Notes: generated by a model from the letters alone, not told the origin. Positions 1-8,954 are shown, counted from the first letter of the stretch. The stretch is DNA of 34,314 nt from JBLHHI01 sp047614125 (GCA_047614125.1 JBLHHI010000020.1:1-34314), one strand, 5' to 3'. Numbers and translations are program-made.

Positions 1-1
1 T

Positions 2-76
2 GCCAGCGAAAATAATATGCCTTTTGTGATTTTTTTTGCATTCTACGTCGTCGACTTAAACGGGGTGCTAAAGTAA
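2..76 (+). CDS. Possible 3' end of a plus-strand gene cut by the window edge
   Basis: A reading frame is open from the left edge and ends in TAA at 74-76, giving 24 residues with a hydrophobic stretch (PFVIFFAFYVV). It abuts the stop codon of the convergent DUF2279 gene at 77. So short a piece gives no family, and an open frame of this length can occur by chance. It is listed only because the convergent, gapless layout would be natural for a real gene end. Confidence 0.2.
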   Translation, partial: ASENNMPFVIFFAFYVVDLNGVLK

Positions 77-1009
77 TTAGAACTGAACAAATTTGAAAGT
101 AAGGTTATTGCTGTTGGATTGAAAGCTTATGGCAGGCATCGGAAACTTTACACAGTTTAAAATGCGCAAGGCAATTTTTAAGCTTTTACGATGAACCGGC
201 AGACGTGTTAAGTCGATGTCGGGAGATAAATAAAACTGCCTTGATCTAGGAAGGTGGCTGTAATCGAAGGCAACGTTGTTTTGTATAAATAGGTTGTCGG
301 ATGCACCTACAAAGCCATCAATGCCATATCCAAACGCCAGATTAAGCCAAGGTGGCATCTTACTTTCTTTTGGAAGGAAAGATTTAATGTTTGCCGATAA
401 CCAGTAGGTATGACCGTTATAATCTTTAAACAGTTGCTCGATGAAATTGGTGCCGAGCAATTCTGGTCGAATGGAAGGGAAGTTGGTTGCTGAATAGGAT
501 ACCTTGAGCCATATTCGCTGTTCATCCCATTTAAGTGACTGGGAAATAACTAAGGAGGTTCCAACGGCATTGGCAACAATGTCGCCTATTGAAGCGCCCC
601 ACCCCTCTGAGTAGCCATCAAAAACTTCAACGCTGCTTTGAACAATAAATCCGTAAGATCCGCCAAGAATTGAGGCGAATTTCTTATTATATCCAGCCCA
701 TTTAAGCATATCGATGCCAACAACCCCTTCGTAATAACAGCTGTAAGCATGACCAACCTTGTCGATCTGATTCCAATCTGCGTTGTCGTTGTGAAAATGA
801 AAGCTCTTTAGTCCATAATCCTTATACCACAATTGATACAAACCAGCCATAGTGCTAACATACGAAATACCGCTGCCGGCCAAAACGACTGTTTTTCGTT
901 TTCGATAATTTATGGAATCATCCTTTATTTGAGCGAGTGAAGACCCACATAGCATGAAGCAAAATACTATAAGCGTTAACTTACCCAAGGATGGCCAATT
1001 TAGTTGCAT
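77..1009 (-). CDS. DUF2279 family exported protein
   Basis: A 310-residue protein with an N-terminal signal peptide: a hydrophobic run LTLIVFCFMLCGSSLA, then a likely cleavage before Gln27. The middle carries the pattern typical of Bacteroidota DUF2279 (YfiM-like) proteins: an aromatic-rich segment, then NQIDKVGHAYSCYYEG, then small-residue helices around SYGFIVQSSVEVFDGYSEGWG. The family has no established biochemical role; an envelope location is inferred from the signal peptide. It is the last gene of a minus-strand operon, and its ATG lies inside the 3' end of the phosphohexomutase gene (29-bp overlap), which suggests translational coupling. No better internal start preserves the signal peptide. 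The family call is confident, the function is not. Confidence 0.7.
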   Translation of the reverse strand: MQLNWPSLGKLTLIVFCFMLCGSSLAQIKDDSINYRKRKTVVLAGSGISYVSTMAGLYQLWYKDYGLKSFHFHNDNADWNQIDKVGHAYSCYYEGVVGIDMLKWAGYNKKFASILGGSYGFIVQSSVEVFDGYSEGWGASIGDIVANAVGTSLVISQSLKWDEQRIWLKVSYSATNFPSIRPELLGTNFIEQLFKDYNGHTYWLSANIKSFLPKESKMPPWLNLAFGYGIDGFVGASDNLFIQNNVAFDYSHLPRSRQFYLSPDIDLTRLPVHRKSLKIALRILNCVKFPMPAISFQSNSNNLTFKFVQF

Positions 1010-2384
1010 CTAAAATTCGAAACGCTTCGTCCTTAGTGGCAGCTTCCGCATACACCCGCAAAACCGGTTCCGTACCAGAAGGTCGTATCATCACCCAGGC
1101 ATCGTTCTCCAAAGAAAACTTGAAACCATCCAAGGTATCCAATCCAGACACTTGGTATTTACCAAAAGCGTTGTATTCGTTCGATTCGCACGCAGCAATG
1201 ATTCTAGCCTTATCTGTTTCTGAAATGTGTAAATCGTATCGCTCAACAGCAAAACTTCCAACTAAGTCATATATTTCGGATATGAGTTCATTGAGCGACT
1301 TGCCGGTTTTTGCCATGTATTCCCAAATAACCAGTCCAATCCAAACACCATCTCGCTCAGGAATGTGCCCTTTAATTGCTATACCGCCCGATTCTTCACC
1401 ACCGAGCAAGACATCAGAAGTAACCATGATATCACAGATGTATTTGAAACCAATTTTGGTTGTTTCATGCTCCAAACCATACAGCTCACATAATTTTTTT
1501 ATCTTACCGGTGCAACTGAAGCTGGTAACTACTTTGCCGTTTAGTCCTTGATGCTTATGTAAATAGGAAATCAACAAGAGAATGATGTGATGTGAATCCA
1601 CAAATTCTCCGGCTTGATTATATAAGCCAATTCGATCGGCATCTCCATCGGTTGCCAAGCCACTATCAATATCTCCAGCCATTTCAATAAGCTGACTGAA
1701 CTCTTGTAAGTTTTTATGAATCGGCTCTGGTGCCTGCCCGTCGAATCCGGGGTTATAATCACAGTGTAAAAAGGTTGCATCGGGCAGCAAGTGGCGAACA
1801 ACATCTTGCCCAGCGCCATACATTGCATCGTATGCCCATTGATATTTTTGGCTTCGCAAAAGCTTCATGTCGAAGGTGTTTTCTACCGCTTCAATGTACG
1901 CTCTTTCAAAGTCGTGGTATTTAATGAGGCCCTCTTCACAACATTCATCAAAGCTTTTACTAAAAAGAGGTGCCACATCTGGAATGAGTTCCTGAATCTT
2001 TTCAATTTCCGCAGGAGATGCTGGTCCGCCATAGCTCGCTTTAATTTTAAAACCATTGTATTCTGGTGGATTGTGACTCGCCGTTATCACAATTCCAACA
2101 CCGGCTTGGAGTTGACTTGCCGCTAAAGAAACGGCAGGCGTAGAAACAAACTTATCCGAAATAAAACATGTAATGCCATGATTAGCAAGAGATTGAGCCG
2201 TTGCCTCTAAAAACATTTTGCCTCCAAATCGGCAATCATGTCCAATTACAGCAATTTGTGGATGTCCTTCTTTTAGAAGCCAAAGTGCCGTGCCATCTGC
2301 AACTCGGTAAACGTTGGCAACCGTGTAATCTTTGGCAATTATTTCTCGCCATCCGTCCGTGCCAAATTTTATTGTGTAGCTCAT
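981..2384 (-). CDS. Phosphoglucomutase/phosphomannomutase family protein
   Basis: A 467-residue alpha-D-phosphohexomutase that interconverts 1-phospho and 6-phospho sugars in the cytoplasm, feeding sugar-nucleotide synthesis. All four signatures are visible: the phosphoserine loop TASHNPP (active Ser103), the Mg-binding loop DGDADR (246-251), the sugar-recognition loop GEESGG (329-334) and the phosphate-binding loop RPSGTEP (434-440). The reading frame extends 20 codons further upstream, but that extension crosses into the previous gene. The ATG at 2384 gives the classic N-terminus FGTDGWR and leaves a 19-bp gap to the lipoprotein stop. Glucose versus mannose specificity cannot be read from the motifs, so no symbol is given. 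Third gene of the operon that starts with glutaryl-CoA dehydrogenase. Confidence 0.9.
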   Translation of the reverse strand: MSYTIKFGTDGWREIIAKDYTVANVYRVADGTALWLLKEGHPQIAVIGHDCRFGGKMFLEATAQSLANHGITCFISDKFVSTPAVSLAASQLQAGVGIVITASHNPPEYNGFKIKASYGGPASPAEIEKIQELIPDVAPLFSKSFDECCEEGLIKYHDFERAYIEAVENTFDMKLLRSQKYQWAYDAMYGAGQDVVRHLLPDATFLHCDYNPGFDGQAPEPIHKNLQEFSQLIEMAGDIDSGLATDGDADRIGLYNQAGEFVDSHHIILLLISYLHKHQGLNGKVVTSFSCTGKIKKLCELYGLEHETTKIGFKYICDIMVTSDVLLGGEESGGIAIKGHIPERDGVWIGLVIWEYMAKTGKSLNELISEIYDLVGSFAVERYDLHISETDKARIIAACESNEYNAFGKYQVSGLDTLDGFKFSLENDAWVMIRPSGTEPVLRVYAEAATKDEAFRILDATKLAILG

Positions 2385-2403
2385 AGTGTTAACTCGTAAT
2401 ATT

Positions 2404-3564
2404 CTAATTGGTTGATTTGAACAAAACTTTATTCCAAGCGTCATTTCTTAACGCCCAAAGCACCTGGTCAGATTGAAAGCCTAAGATGTCTTGTTGATTT
2501 ACCCTCAGGATGTTAAAAGTAAAGTCCTTTTCTCGTAGGTATTCATCAATCGGTCGAAAGTTAATTAAGATATTAAATTGATCTAAGTCGTAGATACTTA
2601 ATTGTTTCATCGGTTTATTGTTTATGTAAATAATCACGCTTAAAGGCTGATATTGAATGTGTTGTTCGTCAGATTTATTCCACAACTCTGTTATTTCTAC
2701 TCGGGTAACTTCCAATTGAGTTTTTGAATCGGCAAATGAAATTACAGGGTTGTTGGTGTTGTTAAAGTATTCGTGCCGATTGGCATTGAAATAATTTTGG
2801 AGTGCAATGCAAAGCTTGGCGTTTCCCGTGTTGGCTTTTATACCTGGAAAAACCGAGTAAATTATTTCTTTAGTATTTGAAAGGGGAACGGCATTTGTAG
2901 TCCGGTTTTTGCCATTAAAGGCCTGGTATTGAAGAGCAAAAGAATATCTAGGATCTGTTTTGAAATCCATGTCCCAAAACTTGACCAAATTGAAATTATA
3001 GGCCTTACACATAATGGCATTCCAATAGGTAAGTGCATGTGGCCCGTTGGCATTGGTAGGAATGATGAGACCGGTTAGTATATTTTTTGATGCTTCAGCA
3101 TCTAAATAACCGAAATTAATGGTGGTGCCATCCGGCAGTCTATTGAAAAATGAGAATCCAATAATTTCGAAATCGAATTGTTTTTTGAACAACTTCCAAT
3201 ATTCGTAAATGAAAATTTCATGGTTGTTATTAAATACAATATTGTTTTGTTCCTCAATACGCTCGAGCGCTAGAGGAGTTATTTTAAATTTTTTGGCGGG
3301 AGAATCCCATAAGATCATTTGACCTTCTTTTACCTTTTTGTACACCAACTTGGTGAAGTCTTCCACCAACTTAAAGCCCAAGGTGTCTCCTTGATTGTCT
3401 TTTGGAATTTGTATAATGACCGGTGTGTTTTCATAATTTTTAGAAAGTTTTATTCGATCCGATTTTTTGAACAACGAACACCCTGCTAGGCATAAAATAA
3501 TAAGAGTTACAAGAAATTTTGAAGTTATGTGCACCTGTTTACTTTTGTTTTTAAGCAAAGGCAT
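2404..3564 (-). CDS. Uncharacterised lipoprotein
   Basis: A 386-residue protein with a lipoprotein signal: basic N-terminus, hydrophobic segment and lipobox LAGC with the acylated cysteine at residue 29, so it is probably membrane-anchored. I do not recognise the mature domain. Residues about 65-110 (KLVYKKVKEGQMILWDSPAKK and following) faintly resemble the GldN/PorN style of repeating 'K-hydrophobic-K-G' segments, but this is too weak for a call. The C-terminal third is mixed beta with several conserved-looking aromatic residues (NFRPIDEYL, FQSDQVLWAL). The ATG overlaps the stop of the upstream glutaryl-CoA dehydrogenase gene by 14 bp, so the two are co-transcribed and possibly translationally coupled. 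An in-frame GTG at codon 11 is an alternative start that would keep the lipobox. Confidence 0.6.
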   Translation of the reverse strand: MPLLKNKSKQVHITSKFLVTLIILCLAGCSLFKKSDRIKLSKNYENTPVIIQIPKDNQGDTLGFKLVEDFTKLVYKKVKEGQMILWDSPAKKFKITPLALERIEEQNNIVFNNNHEIFIYEYWKLFKKQFDFEIIGFSFFNRLPDGTTINFGYLDAEASKNILTGLIIPTNANGPHALTYWNAIMCKAYNFNLVKFWDMDFKTDPRYSFALQYQAFNGKNRTTNAVPLSNTKEIIYSVFPGIKANTGNAKLCIALQNYFNANRHEYFNNTNNPVISFADSKTQLEVTRVEITELWNKSDEQHIQYQPLSVIIYINNKPMKQLSIYDLDQFNILINFRPIDEYLREKDFTFNILRVNQQDILGFQSDQVLWALRNDAWNKVLFKSTN

Positions 3565-4765
3565 TTTCGCCCGTTATTTCCATTCCTAAAATGAGCAGGT
3601 GAATATCGTGCGTTCCTTCGTACGTAATCACCGATTCTAAATTGGCCATGTGGCGCATCATTGGGTAATCGCCGGTAATACCCATAGCTCCTAAAATCTG
3701 CCTCGATTCACGCGCAATTTGCAAGGCCATATCAACATTGTTGCGCTTTGCCAAGCTAATTTGTGCCGGAGTGGCTTTACCTTCATTCATTAAAGTTCCA
3801 AGCCTCCAAGCCAATAATTGAGCCTTTGTTATTTCGGTCAGCATTTCGGCAAGTTTCTTTTGTTGGAGTTGAAAACCGGCAATTGGTTTTCCAAATTGAA
3901 AGCGTTCTTTACTGTATTTAAGGGCCGAAACATAACAATCCATTGCAGCACCAATGGCGCCCCAACTGATTCCATATCGAGCTGAATTTAAACAGGTTAA
4001 CGGCCCTTTCAGTCCAACAACTCCGGGTAATATGTTGGCTTTTGGCACTCGAACATTATTGAAAACGAGTTCGCCTGTTGCCGATGCTCTCAAACTCCAC
4101 TTGCCATGCGTTTCGGGTGTTGTAAATCCTTCCATGCCGCGTTCAACAATTAGTCCTTGAGCTTTCCCTTCATCATTTTTCGCCCAAACGACAGCGATGT
4201 CGGCAAAAGGTGCATTCGAAATCCACATCTTAGCTCCGTTCAATATCACAAAGTCTCCATCAGTTGTGAAACGGGTAAGCATACCGCTTGGGTCGCTGCC
4301 GTGATTTGGTTCTGTCAGGCCAAAACAGCCCATCATTTCGCCAGAAGCCAATTTGGGTAAAAATTTCATTTTCTGTTCTTCGGAGCCAAACTTAAAGATG
4401 GGGTACATTACCAAAGAACCCTGAACGCTTGCGGTAGATCGAATGCCTGAATCTCCGCGCTCCAGTTCTTGCATAGCTAAACCATATGAAATGTAATCCA
4501 AACCGCCCCCGCCATATTGCGCGGGAATTTGTGGGCCAAAACAACCCGCATTTCCCAAGCCTGCAATGAGATGTGTTGGGAAAATAGCCTGTTGGCAACA
4601 TTCTTCAATGATTGGAGAAACTTCTTGCTTTACGAAAGCACGAACTGAATCTCGCACCAATAGATGTTCTTCAGTGAGAAGATCGTCGATCGCATAAAAG
4701 TCGGGATGATCAAACGTGTCTTGTCCTTTTTTACTTTCCTTAAGCGATCCGAAATCTGGTGTCAT
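3551..4765 (-). CDS. gcdH: Glutaryl-CoA dehydrogenase (acyl-CoA dehydrogenase family)
   Basis: A 404-residue FAD enzyme that oxidises and decarboxylates glutaryl-CoA to crotonyl-CoA in lysine and tryptophan degradation. The acyl-CoA dehydrogenase architecture is complete: N-terminal helical domain, a middle beta domain with the FAD-contact segment GCFGLTEPNHGSDPS (146-160), and a C-terminal helical domain. Specificity for glutaryl-CoA is supported by the TYEGTHDIH motif with catalytic base Glu383, and by the GIRSTASVQGSLV segment, whose Arg109 matches the arginine known to bind the substrate carboxylate in human GCDH. First gene of a four-gene minus-strand operon. A TATCTTTG promoter motif at 4795-4788 lies just upstream. 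It sits back to back with folB. Other acyl-CoA dehydrogenases usually lack this combination, so the assignment is firm. Confidence 0.88.
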   Translation of the reverse strand: MTPDFGSLKESKKGQDTFDHPDFYAIDDLLTEEHLLVRDSVRAFVKQEVSPIIEECCQQAIFPTHLIAGLGNAGCFGPQIPAQYGGGGLDYISYGLAMQELERGDSGIRSTASVQGSLVMYPIFKFGSEEQKMKFLPKLASGEMMGCFGLTEPNHGSDPSGMLTRFTTDGDFVILNGAKMWISNAPFADIAVVWAKNDEGKAQGLIVERGMEGFTTPETHGKWSLRASATGELVFNNVRVPKANILPGVVGLKGPLTCLNSARYGISWGAIGAAMDCYVSALKYSKERFQFGKPIAGFQLQQKKLAEMLTEITKAQLLAWRLGTLMNEGKATPAQISLAKRNNVDMALQIARESRQILGAMGITGDYPMMRHMANLESVITYEGTHDIHLLILGMEITGENAFA

Positions 4766-4779
4766 GAAGTGTTTTTAAG

Positions 4780-4795
4780 TATCTTCGCAAAGATA
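4780..4795. promoter_or_regulatory. Back-to-back overlapping -7 promoter elements for gcdH and folB
   Basis: The 16-bp near-palindrome TATCTTCGCAAAGATA reads TATCTTTG on the minus strand (exact match to the Bacteroidota -7 motif TAnnTTTG) and TATCTTCG on the plus strand (one mismatch). It sits 22 bp upstream of the gcdH ATG and 27 bp upstream of the folB ATG. Both genes could therefore start transcription from adjoining elements. No well-spaced -33 TTTG is clear on the plus strand; on the minus strand a TTTG lies 24 bp further up, slightly beyond the usual spacing. Confidence 0.5.
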
Positions 4796-4814
4796 GATAT
4801 TCTTAGTCATTAGC

Positions 4815-5189
4815 ATGGACAAAGCGCAGGGAATGGATAAATATTCTGGAATATTACGGGTAAATAATTTGTTGCTTTGGGCACATCACGGCTGGTATGA
4901 AGAGGAGCGCTTGTTGGGAGGTAAATATCAAATCGATGTAGAACTAGAACTTCATCCTTTGGATGCGTTTCCAGATTTAAGCGATGTTGTGAACTATGAA
5001 GAAGTTTGTAAGCTCTGTAGAAATGTAATGCAACAACTACATCTGCTCATAGAACATAGCAGCAATGCAATTGTTCTTGCCATTGAAACGAGATGGCCCA
5101 ACATCAGAAAGATTCAGGTTACAGTTACTAAACATTCGCTTCCCATTAATAACGTATCTTCCACTTCTTACACCTCAATTAGAGAATGA
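4815..5189 (+). CDS. folB: Dihydroneopterin aldolase
   Basis: A 124-residue enzyme of folate synthesis that cleaves 7,8-dihydroneopterin to 6-hydroxymethyl-dihydropterin and glycolaldehyde. The family pattern is clear: ILRVNNLLLWAHHGWYEEE with the conserved glutamate near residue 30, VVNYEEVC (58-65), LIEHSSNAI (78-86), and a C-terminal VTVTKHSLP with the conserved lysine 106. Length fits the family (about 120). A second ATG six codons in (4833) is equally possible as the start. The gene ends in an ATGA overlap with the secreted propeller gene, so the two are probably translated from one mRNA even though their functions look unrelated. Confidence 0.9.
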   Translation: MDKAQGMDKYSGILRVNNLLLWAHHGWYEEERLLGGKYQIDVELELHPLDAFPDLSDVVNYEEVCKLCRNVMQQLHLLIEHSSNAIVLAIETRWPNIRKIQVTVTKHSLPINNVSSTSYTSIRE

Positions 5190-7792
5190 AAAAAATTACA
5201 GCAATCCTTTTGGCATGTTTTGTCTTGTTTGGAATCGGCATTTGGTATTTTAATAACGCTGAGGTGAACTCATTAACCCATTTGGAAGACGTTGGAAACC
5301 ACCCCGACTATGGTTACACCGAATGGGAGAAAACAAGAAATCCGACAACTAACAAGTTGAATACCAGTGCCTTTAATGCATACCTGCTGCAGCAAAAAAA
5401 CTATTTGGGTGCTTTGGGTTCCGATATTGATGCCCGTATTTTTCCAAATGGTTGGATGGCTGTTGATGATTTTTTTGCTTCTTTAGCTGTGCAAGGCTTG
5501 ACCTACAATCCCCAAAATTCACTGGAAATGTATTTCTGTACCGGCGAGGGCTGGAACAATGCGGAAGCGGCTCAGGGCATGGGCATATTTAAATCGAGCA
5601 ACGGAGGAATTACTTGGGAGCATTTGGCTGCTACCTCATCCGATACTTTTTCATACTGCCACGATATGTTGGTGCATCCCGTAACACAAGATGTTTATGT
5701 GGCAACACGCGTTGGAGGAATAATGCGCAGCAGTAATGCCGGCACTACTTGGATGCAAGTGCTTGGCCAAAACAATGGTTCCGTATATAACAACGCTACG
5801 GGTTTAGAATTAACAGCCGATAATGAATTATTTGCTCTAATGGGGGGCACCGCAAACACAGGCCAGGCTAGAACGAGCGATGGTGTTTACTTCTCAGAAA
5901 GCGGAAACAGTGGATCTTGGGAAAAGCGCATGAATGGAATTCCGAGTACTTCTTGGCGAATAGAACTTTCAACAGCAATGAGCAATGCAAATGTGGCCTA
6001 CGCAGTTCCAATGAGCAGCATAGCTGCTGATTCGGGGAAAATATCAGGCATATTTAAAACCATTGATAAGGGACAAACTTGGACAGCAGTTTCAGATCCG
6101 GGTGGCGATAAGAACTTAGCCAAATCTCAAGCATGGTATGATTTGGTAATCAAAGTTGATCCAAACAATGAAAACGTGGTATTGACTGGTGGTTTAAATG
6201 TGTATCGAACCCGAGATGGAGGCCAAACTTGGCAACAAATGTTTGAGGGAGATCACAGAAAGAAAACGGATTTGCAGTACGTACATGTTGATCAACACGA
6301 AATCGTGTTTAAAACCTCTGATACAGTGCTGTTGGGCAACGATGGCGGGATTTATCGTTGCGATAACATGCGCGCAGAAATGCCGTTTTTTACTTCTATG
6401 AATGCCAACTACAACGTTACGCAGTTTTACAGCTGTGATATTTCCAATAAGGCAAATACTGATTTCGTAATTGGTGGAACTCAAGATAATGGCTCACAAG
6501 GTTCAACATCTGAAGGTATTAGTGACTTTAGACAGCTGTCGTGGGCCGATGGCAGTTATTGCAACATCAATTTTAAGGATCCCGAAATTTACTATACTAC
6601 CACACAATACGCCCGAATGTATCGGCACAATCACGGCAACATCGATACCATTACCAATGGTGAATTAAAAAACAGCAATACAGAGTTTATCAATGCCATG
6701 GAAATGGATCCAAACAACCCAGAGATCATTTATCAACTAAGTGCCAATGGCTTGTGGCGATTGGAGAATGCATCAACTGCACCAAAAGAAAATTGGGAGC
6801 AAGTGTGTCGTCCTTTTGGCCGATTTACCGCCATAGGGATTTCAAAAAACGAAGCCAATACCGTGTACATTGGACGTAACTCAGGAGGGAGGATATACCG
6901 AATTAACAACGCACTAAATACCGATGGAACCTTAATTCCGTTTAATTGCGATAAGGGAAGTCAACTGCCCAGTAATTCTTATGCTAACTGCATCTATGTA
7001 GATCCAAAAGATGTGAATCACGTGTTGGTGGTGTACACCAATTACGGTGTTGAGAGTGTTTGGGAAAGTTTTAACGCCAATACGGATGTAGTTACTTGGC
7101 GAAGTTGTGAAGGCAACTTACCCGACATTCCGATTCGTTGGGCCATGCTTCACCCTACAACGGCAGGCGTTTGTTACCTAGCCACTGAAGCCGGAGTTAT
7201 GGTTACTCAAAAATTGGATGGAGATTCAACGATTTGGACTCCAACTAATGAGGGTTTAGCCAACTTAAAAGTTAATATGATTAAGATGCGAACGGTTGAT
7301 AATGAGGTTGTTGCAGCAACACATGGTCGCGGAATTTACACGGGTAAGTTGTTGCCAGATAACTCAATCATTTGGACGGAAAGAGGGCCCAGCAATGTGG
7401 GAGGAAGAACTCGAACCTTGATGTTTGATCCCAACGATCCAACGGGTCAAAAGCTATGGGCTGGCAGTGTTTCGGGTGGATTGTGGGTTACCCAAAAATT
7501 TCAAAACGTGGACAGCTTTTATGATGAAGTCTTTGATAATACTGCTAAAATTGGTCCGATTCCATCGAGTTTAAAATCAACCAAACTCTTTATAAATTCT
7601 GCCACACCAGCAACCCTTGAGGTAACAATGTATGCAACCAATGGTCAGAAAGTGCTTGAACTTAGCAAAGGCATCAAAAAAGGTGAATCCGAAATTAAAC
7701 TCGACTTGCAACCTTATTTGGTTGGTCGGTATTACATACGAGTAAAATTTTCAGACTACGATAAAGTTTTTTCCGTTCTTGTGGTCGAATAG
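5186..7792 (+). CDS. Secreted beta-propeller (BNR/Asp-box) protein with T9SS sorting domain
   Basis: An 868-residue exported protein. Residues 1-23 form a signal peptide or membrane anchor (KKITAILLACFVLFGIGIW). The body is a sialidase/VPS10-type propeller with Asp-box motifs SSNGGITW (137-144), SSNAGTTW (182-189), TIDKGQTW (292-299) and TRDGGQTW (342-349), and late blades ending ATHGRGIYTG. Residues about 790-868 form a type A T9SS C-terminal sorting domain (TLEVTMYATNGQKVLEL ... YLVGRYYIRVKF), so export by T9SS and surface attachment or release is expected. No catalytic residues of a sialidase are evident, so a binding or adhesion role is as likely as hydrolysis. A WTERGPSNVGGRTR...WAGSVSGGLW module, which I know as N-terminal in this family, here lies at 730-767, just before the sorting domain. 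Translation is coupled to folB by ATGA. Confidence 0.82.
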   Translation: MKKITAILLACFVLFGIGIWYFNNAEVNSLTHLEDVGNHPDYGYTEWEKTRNPTTNKLNTSAFNAYLLQQKNYLGALGSDIDARIFPNGWMAVDDFFASLAVQGLTYNPQNSLEMYFCTGEGWNNAEAAQGMGIFKSSNGGITWEHLAATSSDTFSYCHDMLVHPVTQDVYVATRVGGIMRSSNAGTTWMQVLGQNNGSVYNNATGLELTADNELFALMGGTANTGQARTSDGVYFSESGNSGSWEKRMNGIPSTSWRIELSTAMSNANVAYAVPMSSIAADSGKISGIFKTIDKGQTWTAVSDPGGDKNLAKSQAWYDLVIKVDPNNENVVLTGGLNVYRTRDGGQTWQQMFEGDHRKKTDLQYVHVDQHEIVFKTSDTVLLGNDGGIYRCDNMRAEMPFFTSMNANYNVTQFYSCDISNKANTDFVIGGTQDNGSQGSTSEGISDFRQLSWADGSYCNINFKDPEIYYTTTQYARMYRHNHGNIDTITNGELKNSNTEFINAMEMDPNNPEIIYQLSANGLWRLENASTAPKENWEQVCRPFGRFTAIGISKNEANTVYIGRNSGGRIYRINNALNTDGTLIPFNCDKGSQLPSNSYANCIYVDPKDVNHVLVVYTNYGVESVWESFNANTDVVTWRSCEGNLPDIPIRWAMLHPTTAGVCYLATEAGVMVTQKLDGDSTIWTPTNEGLANLKVNMIKMRTVDNEVVAATHGRGIYTGKLLPDNSIIWTERGPSNVGGRTRTLMFDPNDPTGQKLWAGSVSGGLWVTQKFQNVDSFYDEVFDNTAKIGPIPSSLKSTKLFINSATPATLEVTMYATNGQKVLELSKGIKKGESEIKLDLQPYLVGRYYIRVKFSDYDKVFSVLVVE

Positions 7793-7814
7793 AAGTTAAA
7801 AACCTACAGAAATA

Positions 7815-8954
7815 TTACCGCCAACTTCGGTCAAAAACTCTTCGAATAAAGTGATACATCAATTCTGATAACGAGTGTCGTTGAAGATGGTACATGCGCA
7901 TTACGTACCTCCATTTTAAACGTTGAAATTTTCCGAAGGGGAGTACGTTTTTTGTTTTGCCAAAGAAGATTCCAGTGCCTGATAAGGAGCGAATTACATT
8001 CATCTCTATGGGTTTAAGATCGAGTCCAAATTCAAGTATGGGATCTTTCATAGGTCGTGTAGTTAGGAGGTATTCCTTTTGGAAATTGTTTTTGCTGGCG
8101 TTAAGGTCTACTTCAAAATCATACGCTTTTAGGTTGGTAAACCATACGGGATGGAGTTCGTTCCAAGCATCATATTTCATGGGTTTTTCCTCGGGAACAA
8201 AGGCTCCAACACTTCGATACTTCAAATAATTTTGGGGAATGTAGCGATCGTCTCGTTTTAAAAAGTGTGTACCCAATTCGCCAAAAGCCATAACCGTATT
8301 TTCTGCCTGAAAGGCCAGAAATTGATTGGTTTGGATTAGATATTTTGAATACAAGGTTTCCCACTGCGAATCCGTATAACTCAATAAGTATTGCGGAATT
8401 TGGTTGCGATAATTGAGCGCGTCATATGAATTTAGCCAAGCTTCGAACTCAATAATTTGTGCAGAACTGAGCACCAATCCTCTGGAGGAAATTCGTTGAA
8501 TTAAGCTGAATGATCCTCGGTTGGTTAAATGCTTTGTAGGTAAGCCAGTCTCTGGGTGGAGGGGATAGCTGTAAAGGCTTAATCCAGCATACATTGAACC
8601 ACTTTCTACATATTGGGATATCGTTTGCAAGTATCCAGCTTCAATCCAGTGATCATCTTCTAGAAATAAAGTTACATCGTGGTTTTTACTGCTTATTATG
8701 CAATCCAACAAATGTGCATCAAGCTTAAGTCGTTCGTCGTGTTTTCGAACAGCTTTTGAACCAAACTTCCAATCAAACCCTTCTGCAATTCGTTCGGATT
8801 CTTTATCAAATCCACCGTCAAAACTAATTGTCAAATCTATTGATTTCTGATTTTCATCGAACGCAGTGACTCTCAGCAACGAAGCACATAATCGTTCCAA
8901 ACAATGGGGTCGGTTAAAAGCAATTATTACGATATGTAGGGGTTGGTAGTTCAT
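7815..8954 (-). CDS. GT-A-fold glycosyltransferase (GT2/GT13-like)
   Basis: A 379-residue cytoplasmic transferase. It opens with the nucleotide-sugar-binding strand LHIVIIAFNRPHCLERLCASL and carries a metal-binding DxD-type motif LEDDH (98-102), followed by DHWIEAGYLQTISQYV, a pattern shared by GT2 enzymes and the GT13 (GnT-I) family. Donor and acceptor are unknown. A longer frame beginning with TTG at 8966 exists, but the ATG at 8954 forms a tight ATGA overlap with the stop of the upstream GT14-like gene and has AGGA just before it, so 8954 is preferred. Last gene of the three-gene glycosyltransferase operon. It ends 22 bp from the convergent propeller gene with no visible terminator. Confidence 0.75.
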   Translation of the reverse strand: MNYQPLHIVIIAFNRPHCLERLCASLLRVTAFDENQKSIDLTISFDGGFDKESERIAEGFDWKFGSKAVRKHDERLKLDAHLLDCIISSKNHDVTLFLEDDHWIEAGYLQTISQYVESGSMYAGLSLYSYPLHPETGLPTKHLTNRGSFSLIQRISSRGLVLSSAQIIEFEAWLNSYDALNYRNQIPQYLLSYTDSQWETLYSKYLIQTNQFLAFQAENTVMAFGELGTHFLKRDDRYIPQNYLKYRSVGAFVPEEKPMKYDAWNELHPVWFTNLKAYDFEVDLNASKNNFQKEYLLTTRPMKDPILEFGLDLKPIEMNVIRSLSGTGIFFGKTKNVLPFGKFQRLKWRYVMRMYHLQRHSLSELMYHFIRRVFDRSWR

